NCBI RefSeq assembly: GCF_900103875.1
Contig: NZ_LT629705.1
Coordinates: forward strand, 4,101,001 to 4,165,000
Source of the DNA: Pseudomonas arsenicoxydans
GTDB lineage: Bacteria > Pseudomonadota > Gammaproteobacteria > Pseudomonadales > Pseudomonadaceae
Length of the DNA stretch: 64,000 bases
Direction: 5' to 3'
Shown here: in pieces, positions 52,419-61,980 of the stretch
How positions within the stretch are numbered: position 1 is the stretch's first letter
Layout: every line of letters begins with the position of its first letter
Position numbers and translations under genes: made by a program
The notes under the pieces: generated by a model
Told to the model about the DNA's origin: nothing
The model's input: only the letters and a program-made list of their open reading frames with translations
Databases searched by the model: none

Positions 52419-54530
52419 ATGCAGTTTCTATCTGATAGCCACGGATGTGCCGGCTGGGACGGTGAAATGGCCGCACGCATTCGTGCGTTCGACTGGAACC
52501 GGACCGAACTTGGAAACATCGAGGCCTGGCCCAGGAGTCTGTGCAGCGCGGTGCAGTTATTGCTCGCCTCGCCGTTGCCCATGGTGATGCTCTGGGGCCG
52601 TGCGGGCTACATGATTTATAACGACGCCTATTCGGTCTTCGCCGGTGGCCGCCATCCGTATCTGTTGGGCTCCCCTGTGGAATTAGGCTGGCCGGAGGTG
52701 GCCGATTTCAACCGCCACGTGGTCGATACCTGCCTGGCCGGCGGCACGTTGTCCTACCGTAACAAAGACCTCGTACTCCTGCGTGATGGCATCCCCGAAG
52801 AGGTCTGGCTGGACCTCTTTTACAGCCCGGTCGCCGATGATGATGGAAAACCGGCTGGCGTCATGGCGATGGTGGTGGAAACAACTGAGCGGGTGATTTC
52901 CGAACGCCGACGCCAGGAAGCGGAAGATGCCTATCGCGCCGACAACGAACGCGTGCGCCTGGCACTCAATGCCGGGGCCTTGCTGGGCTCCTTCGTCTGG
53001 GATGTCAAAGCCAATACGCTGTCCGGCGATGAACGCTTCGCCCGCACCTTTTCCTTTCCGGCGGAGCAGAACCTGACCGACTTGCCGGCGGATCTTGCCG
53101 GATCAAGAGTTCATCCCGACGACCGCAGCTGGGTCAAGGAGCAGGTCGACAAGTCCGTCTCCACCGGTGTGCCCTTTAACGCCGAGTACCGGGTGCTGCG
53201 TCCCGACGGCAGTTATCTGTGGGTGCAGGCGAGCGGGTGCTGCGAATTCAACGAACAGGGCGAGCCCTTCCGTTTTCCCGGTGTGTTGATCGATATTCAC
53301 GAACGCAAGATGGCCGAAGAGTCGCTGCTCAAGTTCACCCGCAACCTGGAGCAGCGCGTAGCCGACGAAGTCGAAGCACGGCTTGCGGCGGAAGAACAAC
53401 TGCGCCAGTCGCAGAAACTCGAAGCCATCGGTGGCCTCACCGGCGGCGTGGCCCATGACTTCAACAATCTGCTGCAGGTGATCGCCGGCAACCTGCATTT
53501 GCTGGCTCGGCATGAGCCGGACAATGCCAATGTGCAGCGCCGGGTCACTGCATCGATTGCCGCAGTCGAGCGCGGCGCCAAGCTGTCTTCGCAATTGCTT
53601 GCGTTTGCCCGTCGTCAACCGTTGTCGCCGGCGGTGTGCAATCCACAGCAGATCTTCGAAGGGGTAGGAGAGCTGTTGCAGCGGGCGCTAGGGGAAACCA
53701 TTCAGATCGAAGTAGACGTGCCTGAGGATTCCTGGAACATCAACGTCGACCGTAACCAGTTGGAAAACGCCATTCTCAACCTGGCGATCAACGCCCGTGA
53801 CGCCATGCAGGGCGAAGGCACCATCGAGCTGAGCGCCGAGAATGTAACGCTCGACCGTAAATTCTGTGCCGGCAAGGGCCTTATCCCCGGCGATTTTGTC
53901 CGTGTTGCGGTGGCCGATACTGGCGCCGGTATGACGCCCGAAGTGCTCGAGCAGGCGTTCGAACCGTTTTTCACCACCAAGGCCGACGGTCAGGGCACAG
54001 GGCTTGGGTTGAGCATGGTGTTCGGTTTCGTCAAGCAGAGCGGCGGGCATATCGATATCTCCAGCGTGGTGGGGCAGGGCACTCGGGTACAGCTTTTCTT
54101 TCCACGCAGCTTGCGAGCCTTGCCCGAGGAATCAACGCTGCGAGATTCCGCCGGTCGGGGCGGTCACGAAACCATTCTGGTGGTCGAGGACAACGATGCG
54201 GTGCGCAGTACGGCGGTGGAACTGCTGCGTGAGGAGGGCTATCAGGTCCTGACCGCGGCCAATGGCGACCAGGCGATGCAGATGTTGTTGGAGGGCATAA
54301 CGGTCGACCTGATCTTCACCGACGTGGTCATGCCCGGTCTGATCAAAAGCTCGGACCTGGCGGCGTGGGCCAAGGTGCAGAATCCTCCAGTGACGGTGCT
54401 GTTCACTTCCGGCCACACGCGCGACATCATTTCGCGCAACCACCAGCTCAGCCCCGATACTTTTTTGCTGACCAAACCTTATGGGCCGCAAGCCCTGACC
54501 CAAATGATCCGCACAGTTCTCAGCGGCTGA
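52419..54530 (+). CDS. PAS-domain hybrid histidine kinase
   Basis: The product is about 703 residues from the ATG at 52419; an in-frame ATG at 52368 adds 17 residues, and neither has a clear ribosome site. There is no signal or membrane helix. The order is a PAS-like sensor (residues ~10-155), a second PAS/PAC (~180-300, VKANTLSGDERFARTF, RVLRPDGSYLWVQASG), a coiled linker, the dimerisation helix with His in GGLTGGVAHDFNNLLQVI, an ATPase domain (NLAINARDAMQ, TGLGLSMVFGFVKQSGG) and a C-terminal receiver (TILVVEDNDAVR, Asp in LIFTDVVMPG). It is a soluble sensor; its partner is unknown. Confidence 0.88.
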   Translation: MQFLSDSHGCAGWDGEMAARIRAFDWNRTELGNIEAWPRSLCSAVQLLLASPLPMVMLWGRAGYMIYNDAYSVFAGGRHPYLLGSPVELGWPEVADFNRHVVDTCLAGGTLSYRNKDLVLLRDGIPEEVWLDLFYSPVADDDGKPAGVMAMVVETTERVISERRRQEAEDAYRADNERVRLALNAGALLGSFVWDVKANTLSGDERFARTFSFPAEQNLTDLPADLAGSRVHPDDRSWVKEQVDKSVSTGVPFNAEYRVLRPDGSYLWVQASGCCEFNEQGEPFRFPGVLIDIHERKMAEESLLKFTRNLEQRVADEVEARLAAEEQLRQSQKLEAIGGLTGGVAHDFNNLLQVIAGNLHLLARHEPDNANVQRRVTASIAAVERGAKLSSQLLAFARRQPLSPAVCNPQQIFEGVGELLQRALGETIQIEVDVPEDSWNINVDRNQLENAILNLAINARDAMQGEGTIELSAENVTLDRKFCAGKGLIPGDFVRVAVADTGAGMTPEVLEQAFEPFFTTKADGQGTGLGLSMVFGFVKQSGGHIDISSVVGQGTRVQLFFPRSLRALPEESTLRDSAGRGGHETILVVEDNDAVRSTAVELLREEGYQVLTAANGDQAMQMLLEGITVDLIFTDVVMPGLIKSSDLAAWAKVQNPPVTVLFTSGHTRDIISRNHQLSPDTFLLTKPYGPQALTQMIRTVLSG

Positions 54531-54550
54531 GCTCGCTTTCATCGTTGAAT

Positions 54551-54658
54551 GATCGTTCCCACGTTCTGCGTGGGAATGCAGCCCGGGACGCTCCGCGTTC
54601 CAGAAGCGTGACGCAGAGCGTCACAAGAGGCATTCCCACGCAGAGCGTGGGAACGATC
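54551..54658. repeat. REPIN before the UvrA2 gene
   Basis: GATCGTTCCCACGTTCTGCG at the left and its inverted counterpart ending CGTGGGAACGATC at the right are paired REPs, with inner palindromes of the GTGACGCAGAGCGTCAC type. It is the same family as 12416-12550 and 57357-57387 and lies 20 bp after the kinase stop. Confidence 0.9.
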
Positions 54659-54721
54659 AATCGTCAGGCTCGCTTCCACAGGGGTTTTGTGTTTTTTCCA
54701 GTTATTTTTTAAGGCCACTCG

Positions 54722-57358
54722 ATGACTTCCAAGCGCACTTCAACTCCTCCTTCCGGCATGGTCAGGGTGCGCGGTGCCCGTGAACACAACCTCAAGAACG
54801 TCGACGTCGACATCCCCCGGGATGCGCTGGTGGTGTTCACCGGCGTCTCGGGTTCGGGCAAGTCGTCGCTGGCCTTTTCGACGCTCTACGCCGAAGCGCA
54901 ACGCCGCTACTTCGAATCCGTGGCGCCGTATGCGCGGCGTCTGATCGATCAGGTTGGCGTGCCGGACGTTGACTCCATCGAAGGCCTGCCACCGGCCGTG
55001 GCCCTGCAACAGCAGCGCGGTACGCCAAGCACGCGGTCTTCGGTGGGCAGCGTGACGACGCTGTCGAGCCTGATCCGCATGCTCTATTCCCGCGCCGGCA
55101 GTTACCCGCCGGGACAGCCGATGCTGTATGCCGAGGACTTCTCGCCCAACACCCCTCAAGGGGCGTGCGCCGAATGTCACGGCCTGGGCCGAGTGTATGA
55201 CGTCACCGAAGCGCTGATGGTCCCGGACCCGAGCCTGACCATCCGCCAACGCGCGGTCGCCTCCTGGCCCACCGCGTGGCAGGGGCAAAACCTGCGAGAC
55301 ATCCTCGTGACCATGGGCTACGACGTCGACAAACCGTGGCGCGACCTGCCGAAAAAACAGCGTGACTGGATCCTCTTCACCGAAGAAACACCCACCGTGC
55401 CGGTGTATGCCGGGCTGACGCCTGACGAAACCAGAGTCGCGCTCAAGCGCAAAATGGAGCCCAGCTACCAGGGCACGTTCACCGGCGCCCGACGCTACAT
55501 CCTGCACACCTTCAGTCATTCGCAAAGTGCGCTGATGAAGAAGCGTGTTTCGCAATTCATGCTCGGCAGCCCTTGCCCGTTGTGCGACGGCAAGCGGCTC
55601 AAGCGCGAGGCATTGTCGGTGACGTTTGCCGGCTACGACATCGGTGAGTTATCGCAGATGCCGTTGCTGCAAGTCGCCGATGTGCTCAAGCCGGTAGCGG
55701 CGCAAAGCTACCTCGAACAGGCCGATGAAGCGGGCGAGGTATTGACCCATGTCCAGACCCGCGAGGCCCGTGAACAGCGCGTCGCCCACGGCGCCAGCGG
55801 CCATGCCAGCGCCCCGGACGTGCGGCATACGCCGAACCTGTCGGTGGAAAAGCGCCTGGCCGCGCAACGGATCGCACAGGACCTGCTCGAGCGGGTCAGC
55901 ACCTTGACCGACCTTGGGCTTGGTTACCTGGCCCTGGATCGCAGCACGCCGACGTTGTCCTCCGGTGAGTTGCAGCGCTTGCGCCTGGCGACTCAATTGG
56001 GTTCGCAGCTATTTGGCGTGATCTACGTTTTGGATGAACCGTCGGCCGGTCTGCACCCGGCGGATGGCGAAGCGTTGTTCGAAGCGCTGCAACGCTTGAA
56101 GGCAGCAGGCAACACGCTATTTGTGGTTGAGCACGACCTGGAAACCATGCGCCGTTCGGACTGGCTGATCGATGTCGGCCCGGCGGCCGGTGAGCACGGC
56201 GGCCGGATTCTGTACAGCGGACCGCCGCAGGGATTGGCCCAGGTCAAGGATTCCCAGACCCGCGCCTACTTGTTTGCCGAGCAGGTCAGCGAAACCAGAA
56301 CGAGCCGCAAGGCGACGGACTGGCTAAGGCTCGAAGGCATCACACGCAATAACCTGGACGACCTCAGCGTCGAGTTTCCGCTGGGTTGTTTTACCGCCGT
56401 AACCGGCGTTTCGGGTTCGGGTAAATCGAGCCTGGTCAGCCAGGCGCTGCTGGAACTGGTAGGCGCGCACCTGGGGCGTGCCACCAGCGACAGCGAGCCT
56501 GAAGCATTGAGCCTTGAGGACGATGCGCCGCAAGTCAGCGGCGGTCAGGTCACGGCGGGGCTGGAGTCGATCAAACGCCTGGTGCAGGTCGATCAGAAAC
56601 CCATCGGCCGCACGCCACGCTCGAACCTGGCGACGTACACCGGGCTGTTCGACAACGTGCGCAAACTGTACGCCGCCACCCCTGAGGCGCAAGCCGAGGG
56701 CTACGACGCCGGGCAGTTCTCCTTCAACGTTGCCAAGGGCCGTTGCCCGACCTGCGAAGGCGAAGGGTTTGTCAGCGTCGAGTTGCTGTTCATGCCCAGC
56801 GTCTATGCGCCATGCCCGACGTGCCACGGCGCACGCTACAACCCTCAGACGCTGGCAGTCACTTGGCAAGGCTTGAACATCGCCCAGGTGTTGCAGCTGA
56901 CGGTGGACGAGGCGGTCGAGGTGTTCGCCGAGCAGGCGGGTATCCGCCGCTCTCTGGAGGTCTTGCGTGATATTGGCTTGGGGTATTTGCGTCTCGGGCA
57001 ACCGGCGACCGAGCTCTCGGGCGGTGAGGCCCAGCGCATCAAACTGGCTACCGAGCTGCAACGCAATCAGCGGGGAGCGACGTTGTATGTGCTCGATGAG
57101 CCTACGACCGGTTTGCATCCCCGGGATGTGGATCGGTTGCTTGAGCAATTGAATACGCTGGTGGTGGCGGGGCATACGGTGATTGTGGTGGAGCATGAAA
57201 TGCGCGTGGTAGCGCAGAGTGACTGGGTGATCGATATCGGGCCGGGGGCTGGGGATCAGGGCGGCAAGATTGTCGTGGCCGGCACGCCGCAGAAAGTGGC
57301 GAAGAGCAAGAAGAGCCGCACGGCCCCGTTTTTGGCCCGGGTGCTTGGGAGTCTATGA
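54722..57358 (+). CDS. UvrA2-type ABC ATPase (excinuclease subunit A-like)
   Basis: The 878-residue tandem ABC protein has [12 protein letters not shown] and a second [12 protein letters not shown] (Walker A motifs near 41 and 560), two signature motifs ([24 protein letters not shown]), two Walker B sites ([26 protein letters not shown]) and CXXC zinc ligands (CAECHG, CPLCDG, CPTCEG, CPTCHG). It is about 60 residues shorter than housekeeping UvrA, which fits the UvrA2 class. UvrA2 proteins in other bacteria are linked to DNA damage or drug tolerance rather than essential repair. Its stop codon lies within a REP that also acts as a hairpin. Confidence 0.92.
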   Translation: MTSKRTSTPPSGMVRVRGAREHNLKNVDVDIPRDALVVFTGVSGSGKSSLAFSTLYAEAQRRYFESVAPYARRLIDQVGVPDVDSIEGLPPAVALQQQRGTPSTRSSVGSVTTLSSLIRMLYSRAGSYPPGQPMLYAEDFSPNTPQGACAECHGLGRVYDVTEALMVPDPSLTIRQRAVASWPTAWQGQNLRDILVTMGYDVDKPWRDLPKKQRDWILFTEETPTVPVYAGLTPDETRVALKRKMEPSYQGTFTGARRYILHTFSHSQSALMKKRVSQFMLGSPCPLCDGKRLKREALSVTFAGYDIGELSQMPLLQVADVLKPVAAQSYLEQADEAGEVLTHVQTREAREQRVAHGASGHASAPDVRHTPNLSVEKRLAAQRIAQDLLERVSTLTDLGLGYLALDRSTPTLSSGELQRLRLATQLGSQLFGVIYVLDEPSAGLHPADGEALFEALQRLKAAGNTLFVVEHDLETMRRSDWLIDVGPAAGEHGGRILYSGPPQGLAQVKDSQTRAYLFAEQVSETRTSRKATDWLRLEGITRNNLDDLSVEFPLGCFTAVTGVSGSGKSSLVSQALLELVGAHLGRATSDSEPEALSLEDDAPQVSGGQVTAGLESIKRLVQVDQKPIGRTPRSNLATYTGLFDNVRKLYAATPEAQAEGYDAGQFSFNVAKGRCPTCEGEGFVSVELLFMPSVYAPCPTCHGARYNPQTLAVTWQGLNIAQVLQLTVDEAVEVFAEQAGIRRSLEVLRDIGLGYLRLGQPATELSGGEAQRIKLATELQRNQRGATLYVLDEPTTGLHPRDVDRLLEQLNTLVVAGHTVIVVEHEMRVVAQSDWVIDIGPGAGDQGGKIVVAGTPQKVAKSKKSRTAPFLARVLGSL

Positions 57359-57387
57359 TCGTTCCCACGCTCCGCGTGGGAATGATC
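57357..57387. repeat. Single REP overlapping the UvrA2 stop codon
   Basis: A 31-bp near-perfect palindrome starting GATCGTTCCCACGCTCCGCG shares its first bases with the TGA stop of the UvrA2 gene (57356-57358). It lies between convergent genes and may serve as a bidirectional terminator or mRNA stabiliser. Confidence 0.85.
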
Positions 57388-57404
57388 CGTAATTCAGGCG
57401 AATA

Positions 57405-59348
57405 TCAGCTGTAGCCGAGGGTGAGCCGAACCTTGTCCAGCAGTTCATTGATCTGAAACGGTTTGATCAACATCTCCATGCCATCGCCGAGGAATACCTG
57501 GCGGTTGATGGCGTTTTCCGCATAACCGGTCATGAACAGGATCGGCAAACTCTCGCGCCAGCCACGGGCGACATCCGCCAGTTCCCGGCCATTCATGCGC
57601 GGTAGCCCCACGTCGGTCAGCATCAGATCGATCGAGGGGTCGTTTTGCAGGCGCTCCAGTGCACTGTCGATGTCGCCGACCTGGGTGCAACGATAACCGG
57701 CGTCCGCCAGCACTTCGGCAACAAACATGCGCACCGACGGCATGTCCTCGACAATCAGTACATGCTCGCCCGAACCCTGATTATCAACGGTTATCGACGC
57801 CGGTTCAGCGGTGGTCGAATCCGTGCTGGCGGGCAGCATGATGGTCACTTCCGTGCCCCGGCGGGCCACGCTGCGAATGTGCGCATCGCCACCTGATTGA
57901 CGGGCGAACCCGTAAATACTCGACAACCCCAGCCCGGTGCCCTGACCCAGCGGCTTGGTGGTGAAAAACGGATCGAACACCTTATCGATCACGCTGTGTT
58001 CGATACCGGTGCCGTCATCACGCACCGACAACGCAACGTAGGCGCCATCCGCCAGCTTCATGTCACCGTGGGAATGCGCGGCATAGGTGCTGACCCAGAT
58101 ATTGCCGCCCTGCGGCAAGGCATCGCGGGCGTTGATCACCAGGTTGAGCATGGCACTTTCCAGCTGGATCGGGTCGACCAACGCAATCGCGGCTTTGGAG
58201 GTCAGTTCGAGCTTCAGCGCAATGTGTTCGCCGATGGTGCGCACCAGCAACTCTTCGAGGGAGCGGATGTGTTCGTTGATGTCCACCGGTCGTGTATCGA
58301 GTGGCTGCTGGCGGGCAAAGGCCAGCAAGCGATGGGTCAACGAGGCGGCGCTCATGGCCGAGTTCAACGCCGCTTCGGCGTATAACTGGACCTTGTCGGT
58401 ACGGTTGTTGGCCACGCGTTTCTGGATCAATTCCAGACTGGTGATGATGCCCGTCAGCAGGTTGTTGAAGTCATGGGCGATGCCGCCGGTCAGCTTGCCC
58501 AGGGCGTCCATCTTCTGCACTTGCAGCAGCTGGGCCTCGGTGCGCACGCGCACGGCAATCTCATGTTCGAGCTGCGAGGTGGCGTCGTCGAGCTGGGCCA
58601 GGTGCGAACGTTCGCGGTGGCGATGTTCGGTGACGTCCTCGACGAACACCAGGCTCAACTCAGGGGTGCGATACGGCGAAATCTGCCACTCGGTTTCCCG
58701 CAGTTCGCCCTCCACCCGCATGTTCAGGGTGCCTTTCCAGCGCTCGCCCGCCGTCAGGCGCACACGCAGTTCGTCGAGGATCGCCTCCTGTTGGTCGGCG
58801 AAGCACTCGCGCAAGGTCTGCGGATCGCGGTTGTCCTGGATCAGCCGGGCGAACGCATGGTTGCATTCGTGGACGTTGAATTGGGCGTCCAGCACGGCAA
58901 TGGGCGCCGAGACGTTGACGAAAATCTCGCGAAATCGCGCCTCGCTTTCGCGCAGGGCGTGTTCGGTTTCACGCACCCGCAGCAGGGTGCGCAAGGTCGC
59001 CAGCAACACATCCGGGTCCACGGGATGGATCAGGTAGGCATCGGCCCCGGCGTCCAGGCCGGTGATGATGTCACCGGTCTGGATCGAGGCGGCCGACACG
59101 TGAATCACCGGCAACAAGGCCGTGGCAGGTTCAGAGCGCAGTTTACGGACAATGTCGAACCCGCTCATGTCGGGCAGATTGACGTCCAGAATCAGCGCAT
59201 CGATCTGCTCACTGTCGATCATTGCCAGGCCATCGCCGCCGGTTCCGGCCTCCAGCACGCTGTAGCCATGCGGTTCCAGGCGTCGGCGCAGGGCGTAGCG
59301 CGTGGCGGCGTTGTCATCGACAATCAACAGGCGAATGTCACGTTTCAT
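57405..59348 (-). CDS. Hybrid histidine kinase (receiver-PAS-kinase-receiver), stressosome-linked
   Basis: The 647-residue soluble protein has an N-terminal receiver (residues 1-125, LLIVDDNAATRYAL, Asp55 in LILDVNLPD), PAS (130-240, ESEARFREIFVNVSAPIAVL), the dimerisation helix with His292 (GGIAHDFNNLLTG), an ATPase domain (MLNLVINARDALP, DDGTGIEHSV, GTGLGLSSIYGFARQSGG) and a C-terminal receiver (HVLIVEDMPSVRMF, Asp in LMLTDVGLP). It is the last gene of the rsbR-S-T operon and overlaps the upstream kinase gene by 11 bp. It probably turns stressosome signals into a phosphorelay; no output DNA-binding protein is encoded here. Confidence 0.9.
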   Translation of the reverse strand: MKRDIRLLIVDDNAATRYALRRRLEPHGYSVLEAGTGGDGLAMIDSEQIDALILDVNLPDMSGFDIVRKLRSEPATALLPVIHVSAASIQTGDIITGLDAGADAYLIHPVDPDVLLATLRTLLRVRETEHALRESEARFREIFVNVSAPIAVLDAQFNVHECNHAFARLIQDNRDPQTLRECFADQQEAILDELRVRLTAGERWKGTLNMRVEGELRETEWQISPYRTPELSLVFVEDVTEHRHRERSHLAQLDDATSQLEHEIAVRVRTEAQLLQVQKMDALGKLTGGIAHDFNNLLTGIITSLELIQKRVANNRTDKVQLYAEAALNSAMSAASLTHRLLAFARQQPLDTRPVDINEHIRSLEELLVRTIGEHIALKLELTSKAAIALVDPIQLESAMLNLVINARDALPQGGNIWVSTYAAHSHGDMKLADGAYVALSVRDDGTGIEHSVIDKVFDPFFTTKPLGQGTGLGLSSIYGFARQSGGDAHIRSVARRGTEVTIMLPASTDSTTAEPASITVDNQGSGEHVLIVEDMPSVRMFVAEVLADAGYRCTQVGDIDSALERLQNDPSIDLMLTDVGLPRMNGRELADVARGWRESLPILFMTGYAENAINRQVFLGDGMEMLIKPFQINELLDKVRLTLGYS

Positions 59349-60213
59349 CGGCAGGCTCCATGGCGATGGCCAGCGGGATGATCACGAAGAAGGTCGAACC
59401 GACCCCCGGCGTACTCTCGACCCCGACCTCGCCGCCCAGCAATGCAGCGAAGCGTTTACATAAAGACAGGCCCAGGCCGGTACCACGCAAGCGTTTTTGC
59501 AGCGGTGAGTCTACCTGGGAAAAGTCCTCGAACAATGCCCCATGTAGCTCGGGAGCGATACCTATTCCTGTATCGCTGACGGCAAAGCGCACCTGGTTTT
59601 CGCCTTCCAGCGATGCCGAAACCCGCACTTCGCCGCGCGCGGTGAACTTCAGCGAGTTGGAAATGAAGTTGCGCAGGATCTGCGCCAGCTTCTTGTCATC
59701 GGTGAAAAGACGCGGCAGACCAACCGGTTCTTCGAAGATCAGGTCCACCGCCGTAGCGTCGACGATTGGGCGAAACATGCCGCGCAGGGCGGCGAACAAA
59801 TCGAGCATGTCGAACCAGGCGGGTGAGATGGTGATGCGCCCAGCCTCGATTTTTGCCAGGTCGAGCAGGTCGTCGACCATATCGCTCAGCTCCCGCGCGG
59901 CGGTGCTGACGAACGTGACCTGCTTGTGTTGCTCGGGGCTCAGCGGGCCGTCGAGCTCATCGATCAACAGGCTGGCGATGCTCAGGATCGAGCCCAGCGG
60001 CGTGCGAAACTCATGACTCATGTACGAGAGGAAGCGGCTTTTGAGATCTGATGCCTGACGCAGTTCTTCGGCCTGGTTATCGAGTTCGGCGTACAGCGCG
60101 AGCACGCCCTGATTGGTTTCTTCGAGCTCTTCGCGCAGCGACGCGGTCTCATTCTGCAAGCGTTCGATGAGTGCCGCTTGTTCGTCGCTCGTAAGCGCGG
60201 GCAATTCAGTCAT
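59338..60213 (-). CDS. Cytosolic sensor histidine kinase, stressosome-linked
   Basis: The product is 291 residues with an N-terminal coiled coil (residues ~10-58, ERLQNETASLREELEETNQG), a dimerisation helix with His67 (FLSYMSHEFRTPLGSILSI) and an ATPase domain (ILRNFISNSLKFTARGEVRV, DTGIGIAPELHGALFEDF, GTGLGLSLCKRFAALLGG). There is no sensor or membrane part, so its input must come from a partner, plausibly the RsbT-like protein encoded upstream. The start at 60213 overlaps the SpoIIE-like gene stop by 8 bp; an earlier in-frame start would add 13 residues. Confidence 0.9.
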   Translation of the reverse strand: MTELPALTSDEQAALIERLQNETASLREELEETNQGVLALYAELDNQAEELRQASDLKSRFLSYMSHEFRTPLGSILSIASLLIDELDGPLSPEQHKQVTFVSTAARELSDMVDDLLDLAKIEAGRITISPAWFDMLDLFAALRGMFRPIVDATAVDLIFEEPVGLPRLFTDDKKLAQILRNFISNSLKFTARGEVRVSASLEGENQVRFAVSDTGIGIAPELHGALFEDFSQVDSPLQKRLRGTGLGLSLCKRFAALLGGEVGVESTPGVGSTFFVIIPLAIAMEPADET

Positions 60214-61222
60214 GGCCGGCCTCCAGATCGACGACCAGGACCGTTGCGTCATCCCGGCCGCGACAGAAATCGCGGTGCAGAACAGCGGCGATGACCGCCG
60301 GATGGCGGTGCACCAGACCGGGGTAGTCTTGCAGGGTCCAACGGGACTGCAGGCCGTCGCTGTACATGATCAATAGTTGTCCGTTCACGTGAGCATATTC
60401 AAAGGGTTGGGCTTTGCGGTATTGCCCGCCGACGATGCCCGGATGGGACGCCATGCCACGGGACTTGTCCGGTGCGATCAGGCAGGCACCAATATTACCG
60501 ATACCGGTGAAGGTAAGGGTGTCGAGGTGACCGTTGAACTGGGCAATCGCCAGCGCACCGCCACGGGTGCCGAGCATGGCCTGATGAATGTCTTCGAGCA
60601 GCCACACCGGCGACGCGAACGGCGCCAGGGCGAAGGCTTGTTCACCGGCGCGGGCGGCGCGCTCGGCGTCTTCGCCATGGCCCAGTCCGTCGATCACCAA
60701 GGCGCTGAGGTGGGGGCCATCAATCGACAGGTGCCAGACATCGCCGCACGCCGGGTCATTGTGTAACGAATGCTGGCTGACACCCAGGCGCAGGTCTGAG
60801 TCTTTGTGACGACGGGAATAAAAACGGGCCAGAATCACCGCGCCTCGGGAATCGGCGTAGACATCGAACACTTCTGTCTGACGTGACACCGCGCCCAGGC
60901 CAATGCCTTGAGTGCCTCCGGTGGAAAACCCGTCGGTCAGGCAAGCCTGCAAGTCAAAACCCTGCGCACGGTCGACTGCGATGATCTCGATGCCGTTGGC
61001 TTTTTTACCGGGCAGGGTCCGCAGGTGCAATTCGCCACGGGTGGCGTGCTTGAGCACATTGCTCGCCAGTTCAGTGATCACCAGTGCCACGCGTCCAGCG
61101 TCAGTGGCGTCGAATCCAGTGTCTTCGGCGAGCCTTTGCGCCGTGCGCCGGGCATGACCAATCTGACTGACGTCCTCGATCAACAACACTTGGGTCAGCG
61201 AACCCGTGATGTTCATGTCCAT
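60206..61222 (-). CDS. RsbT-like ATPase fused to a SpoIIE/PP2C-type phosphatase
   Basis: The 338-residue protein has an N-terminal GHKL/RsbT-like ATPase domain (residues ~10-135: RVALVITELASNVLKHATRG, FSTGGTQGIGLGAVSR) and a C-terminal PP2C-like domain (~145-335: VWHLSIDGPHLSALVIDGLG, FTGIGNIGACLIAP, LLIMYSDGLQSRW, RGRDDATVLVVD). It combines the kinase-type fold with an RsbX/RsbU-like phosphatase in one chain. In stressosome operons RsbX resets the scaffold by dephosphorylating RsbR and RsbS; this protein probably does the same. It overlaps rsbT by 10 bp. Confidence 0.88.
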   Translation of the reverse strand: MDMNITGSLTQVLLIEDVSQIGHARRTAQRLAEDTGFDATDAGRVALVITELASNVLKHATRGELHLRTLPGKKANGIEIIAVDRAQGFDLQACLTDGFSTGGTQGIGLGAVSRQTEVFDVYADSRGAVILARFYSRRHKDSDLRLGVSQHSLHNDPACGDVWHLSIDGPHLSALVIDGLGHGEDAERAARAGEQAFALAPFASPVWLLEDIHQAMLGTRGGALAIAQFNGHLDTLTFTGIGNIGACLIAPDKSRGMASHPGIVGGQYRKAQPFEYAHVNGQLLIMYSDGLQSRWTLQDYPGLVHRHPAVIAAVLHRDFCRGRDDATVLVVDLEAGHD

Positions 61223-61617
61223 CGGGTTATCGTTATGCGAGTGCCTTTGCCGGGCGCGGTGTCCAGTTCGAACTCGTCCACCAGGCGTTTTGCTCCGGTC
61301 AAGCCCAGGCCCAGACCGCTGCCGGAGGTCCAGCCATCGGTCATTGCCAACTTGATGTCCGGGATGCCCGGGCCCTCATCGCGAAAGGTCAGGCGCAAAC
61401 CGACTCTGGCGTTTTCGTCGAGGATCTGCCAGTCCATGTCGCCACCGCCGCCATACACCATCGTATTACGCGCCAGCTCGCTGACGGCGGTGACCATCTT
61501 GGTCAAGTCGATCAGGCGCATGCCGCACTCCGTAGCGAGCTTGCGCGCGGTCTGTCGAGCCAGGACCACATCCTGCTCGATATGAATCGCTTGCGTACCG
61601 CTGCTACGTACGTTCAT
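61213..61617 (-). CDS. rsbT: RsbT-like serine/threonine kinase of the stressosome
   Basis: The 134-residue protein is a single GHKL ATPase domain: VTAVSELARNTMVYGGGG (N-box Asn), RDEGPGIPD and GSGLGLGLTGAKRLVDEF, the RsbT/RsbW pattern. RsbT phosphorylates RsbS and RsbR in the stressosome and is then released to activate a downstream effector. Its start overlaps the rsbS stop (ATGA) and its stop overlaps the SpoIIE-like gene start. Confidence 0.92.
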   Translation of the reverse strand: MNVRSSGTQAIHIEQDVVLARQTARKLATECGMRLIDLTKMVTAVSELARNTMVYGGGGDMDWQILDENARVGLRLTFRDEGPGIPDIKLAMTDGWTSGSGLGLGLTGAKRLVDEFELDTAPGKGTRITITRWT

Positions 61618-61976
61618 TGCTCACGTACCCGTTCCTGAAGCAGCTTCATCCCACGTTCGACGTTCAGCGCAGTCTTCACGCCGGGCAGGGTCAGCCCCAG
61701 CTCTACCAGCGTGATCGCCACGGCAGGCTGCATACCCACCAGAACGGTTTGTGCGTCCATGATTGCCGACAGGCCGGAAATCGTCCCGATCATCCGGCCG
61801 ATAAACGAATCGACCATGTCCAACGCGGAGATGTCGATCAACACACCGCGCGCCGAGGTTCTACTGATGCGTTCGGACAGATCGTCCTGAAGGGTCAGGG
61901 CGAGCTGGTCATGCATGTCGACCTGAATGGTCACCAGCAAAAAGTCGCCCATTTGCAGAATTGGAATGCGTTCCAT
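61614..61976 (-). CDS. rsbS: RsbS-like STAS protein of the stressosome
   Basis: The 120-residue STAS-domain protein is MERIPILQMGDFLLVTIQVD, then GVLIDISALDMVDSFIGRM with Ser57 in the conserved phosphorylation loop, and a C-terminal helix. RsbS binds RsbT until phosphorylated. It starts 4 bp after the rsbR stop and overlaps rsbT, giving the gene order of the Bacillus rsbRST module. Confidence 0.93.
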   Translation of the reverse strand: MERIPILQMGDFLLVTIQVDMHDQLALTLQDDLSERISRTSARGVLIDISALDMVDSFIGRMIGTISGLSAIMDAQTVLVGMQPAVAITLVELGLTLPGVKTALNVERGMKLLQERVREQ

Positions 61977-61980
61977 CGGC

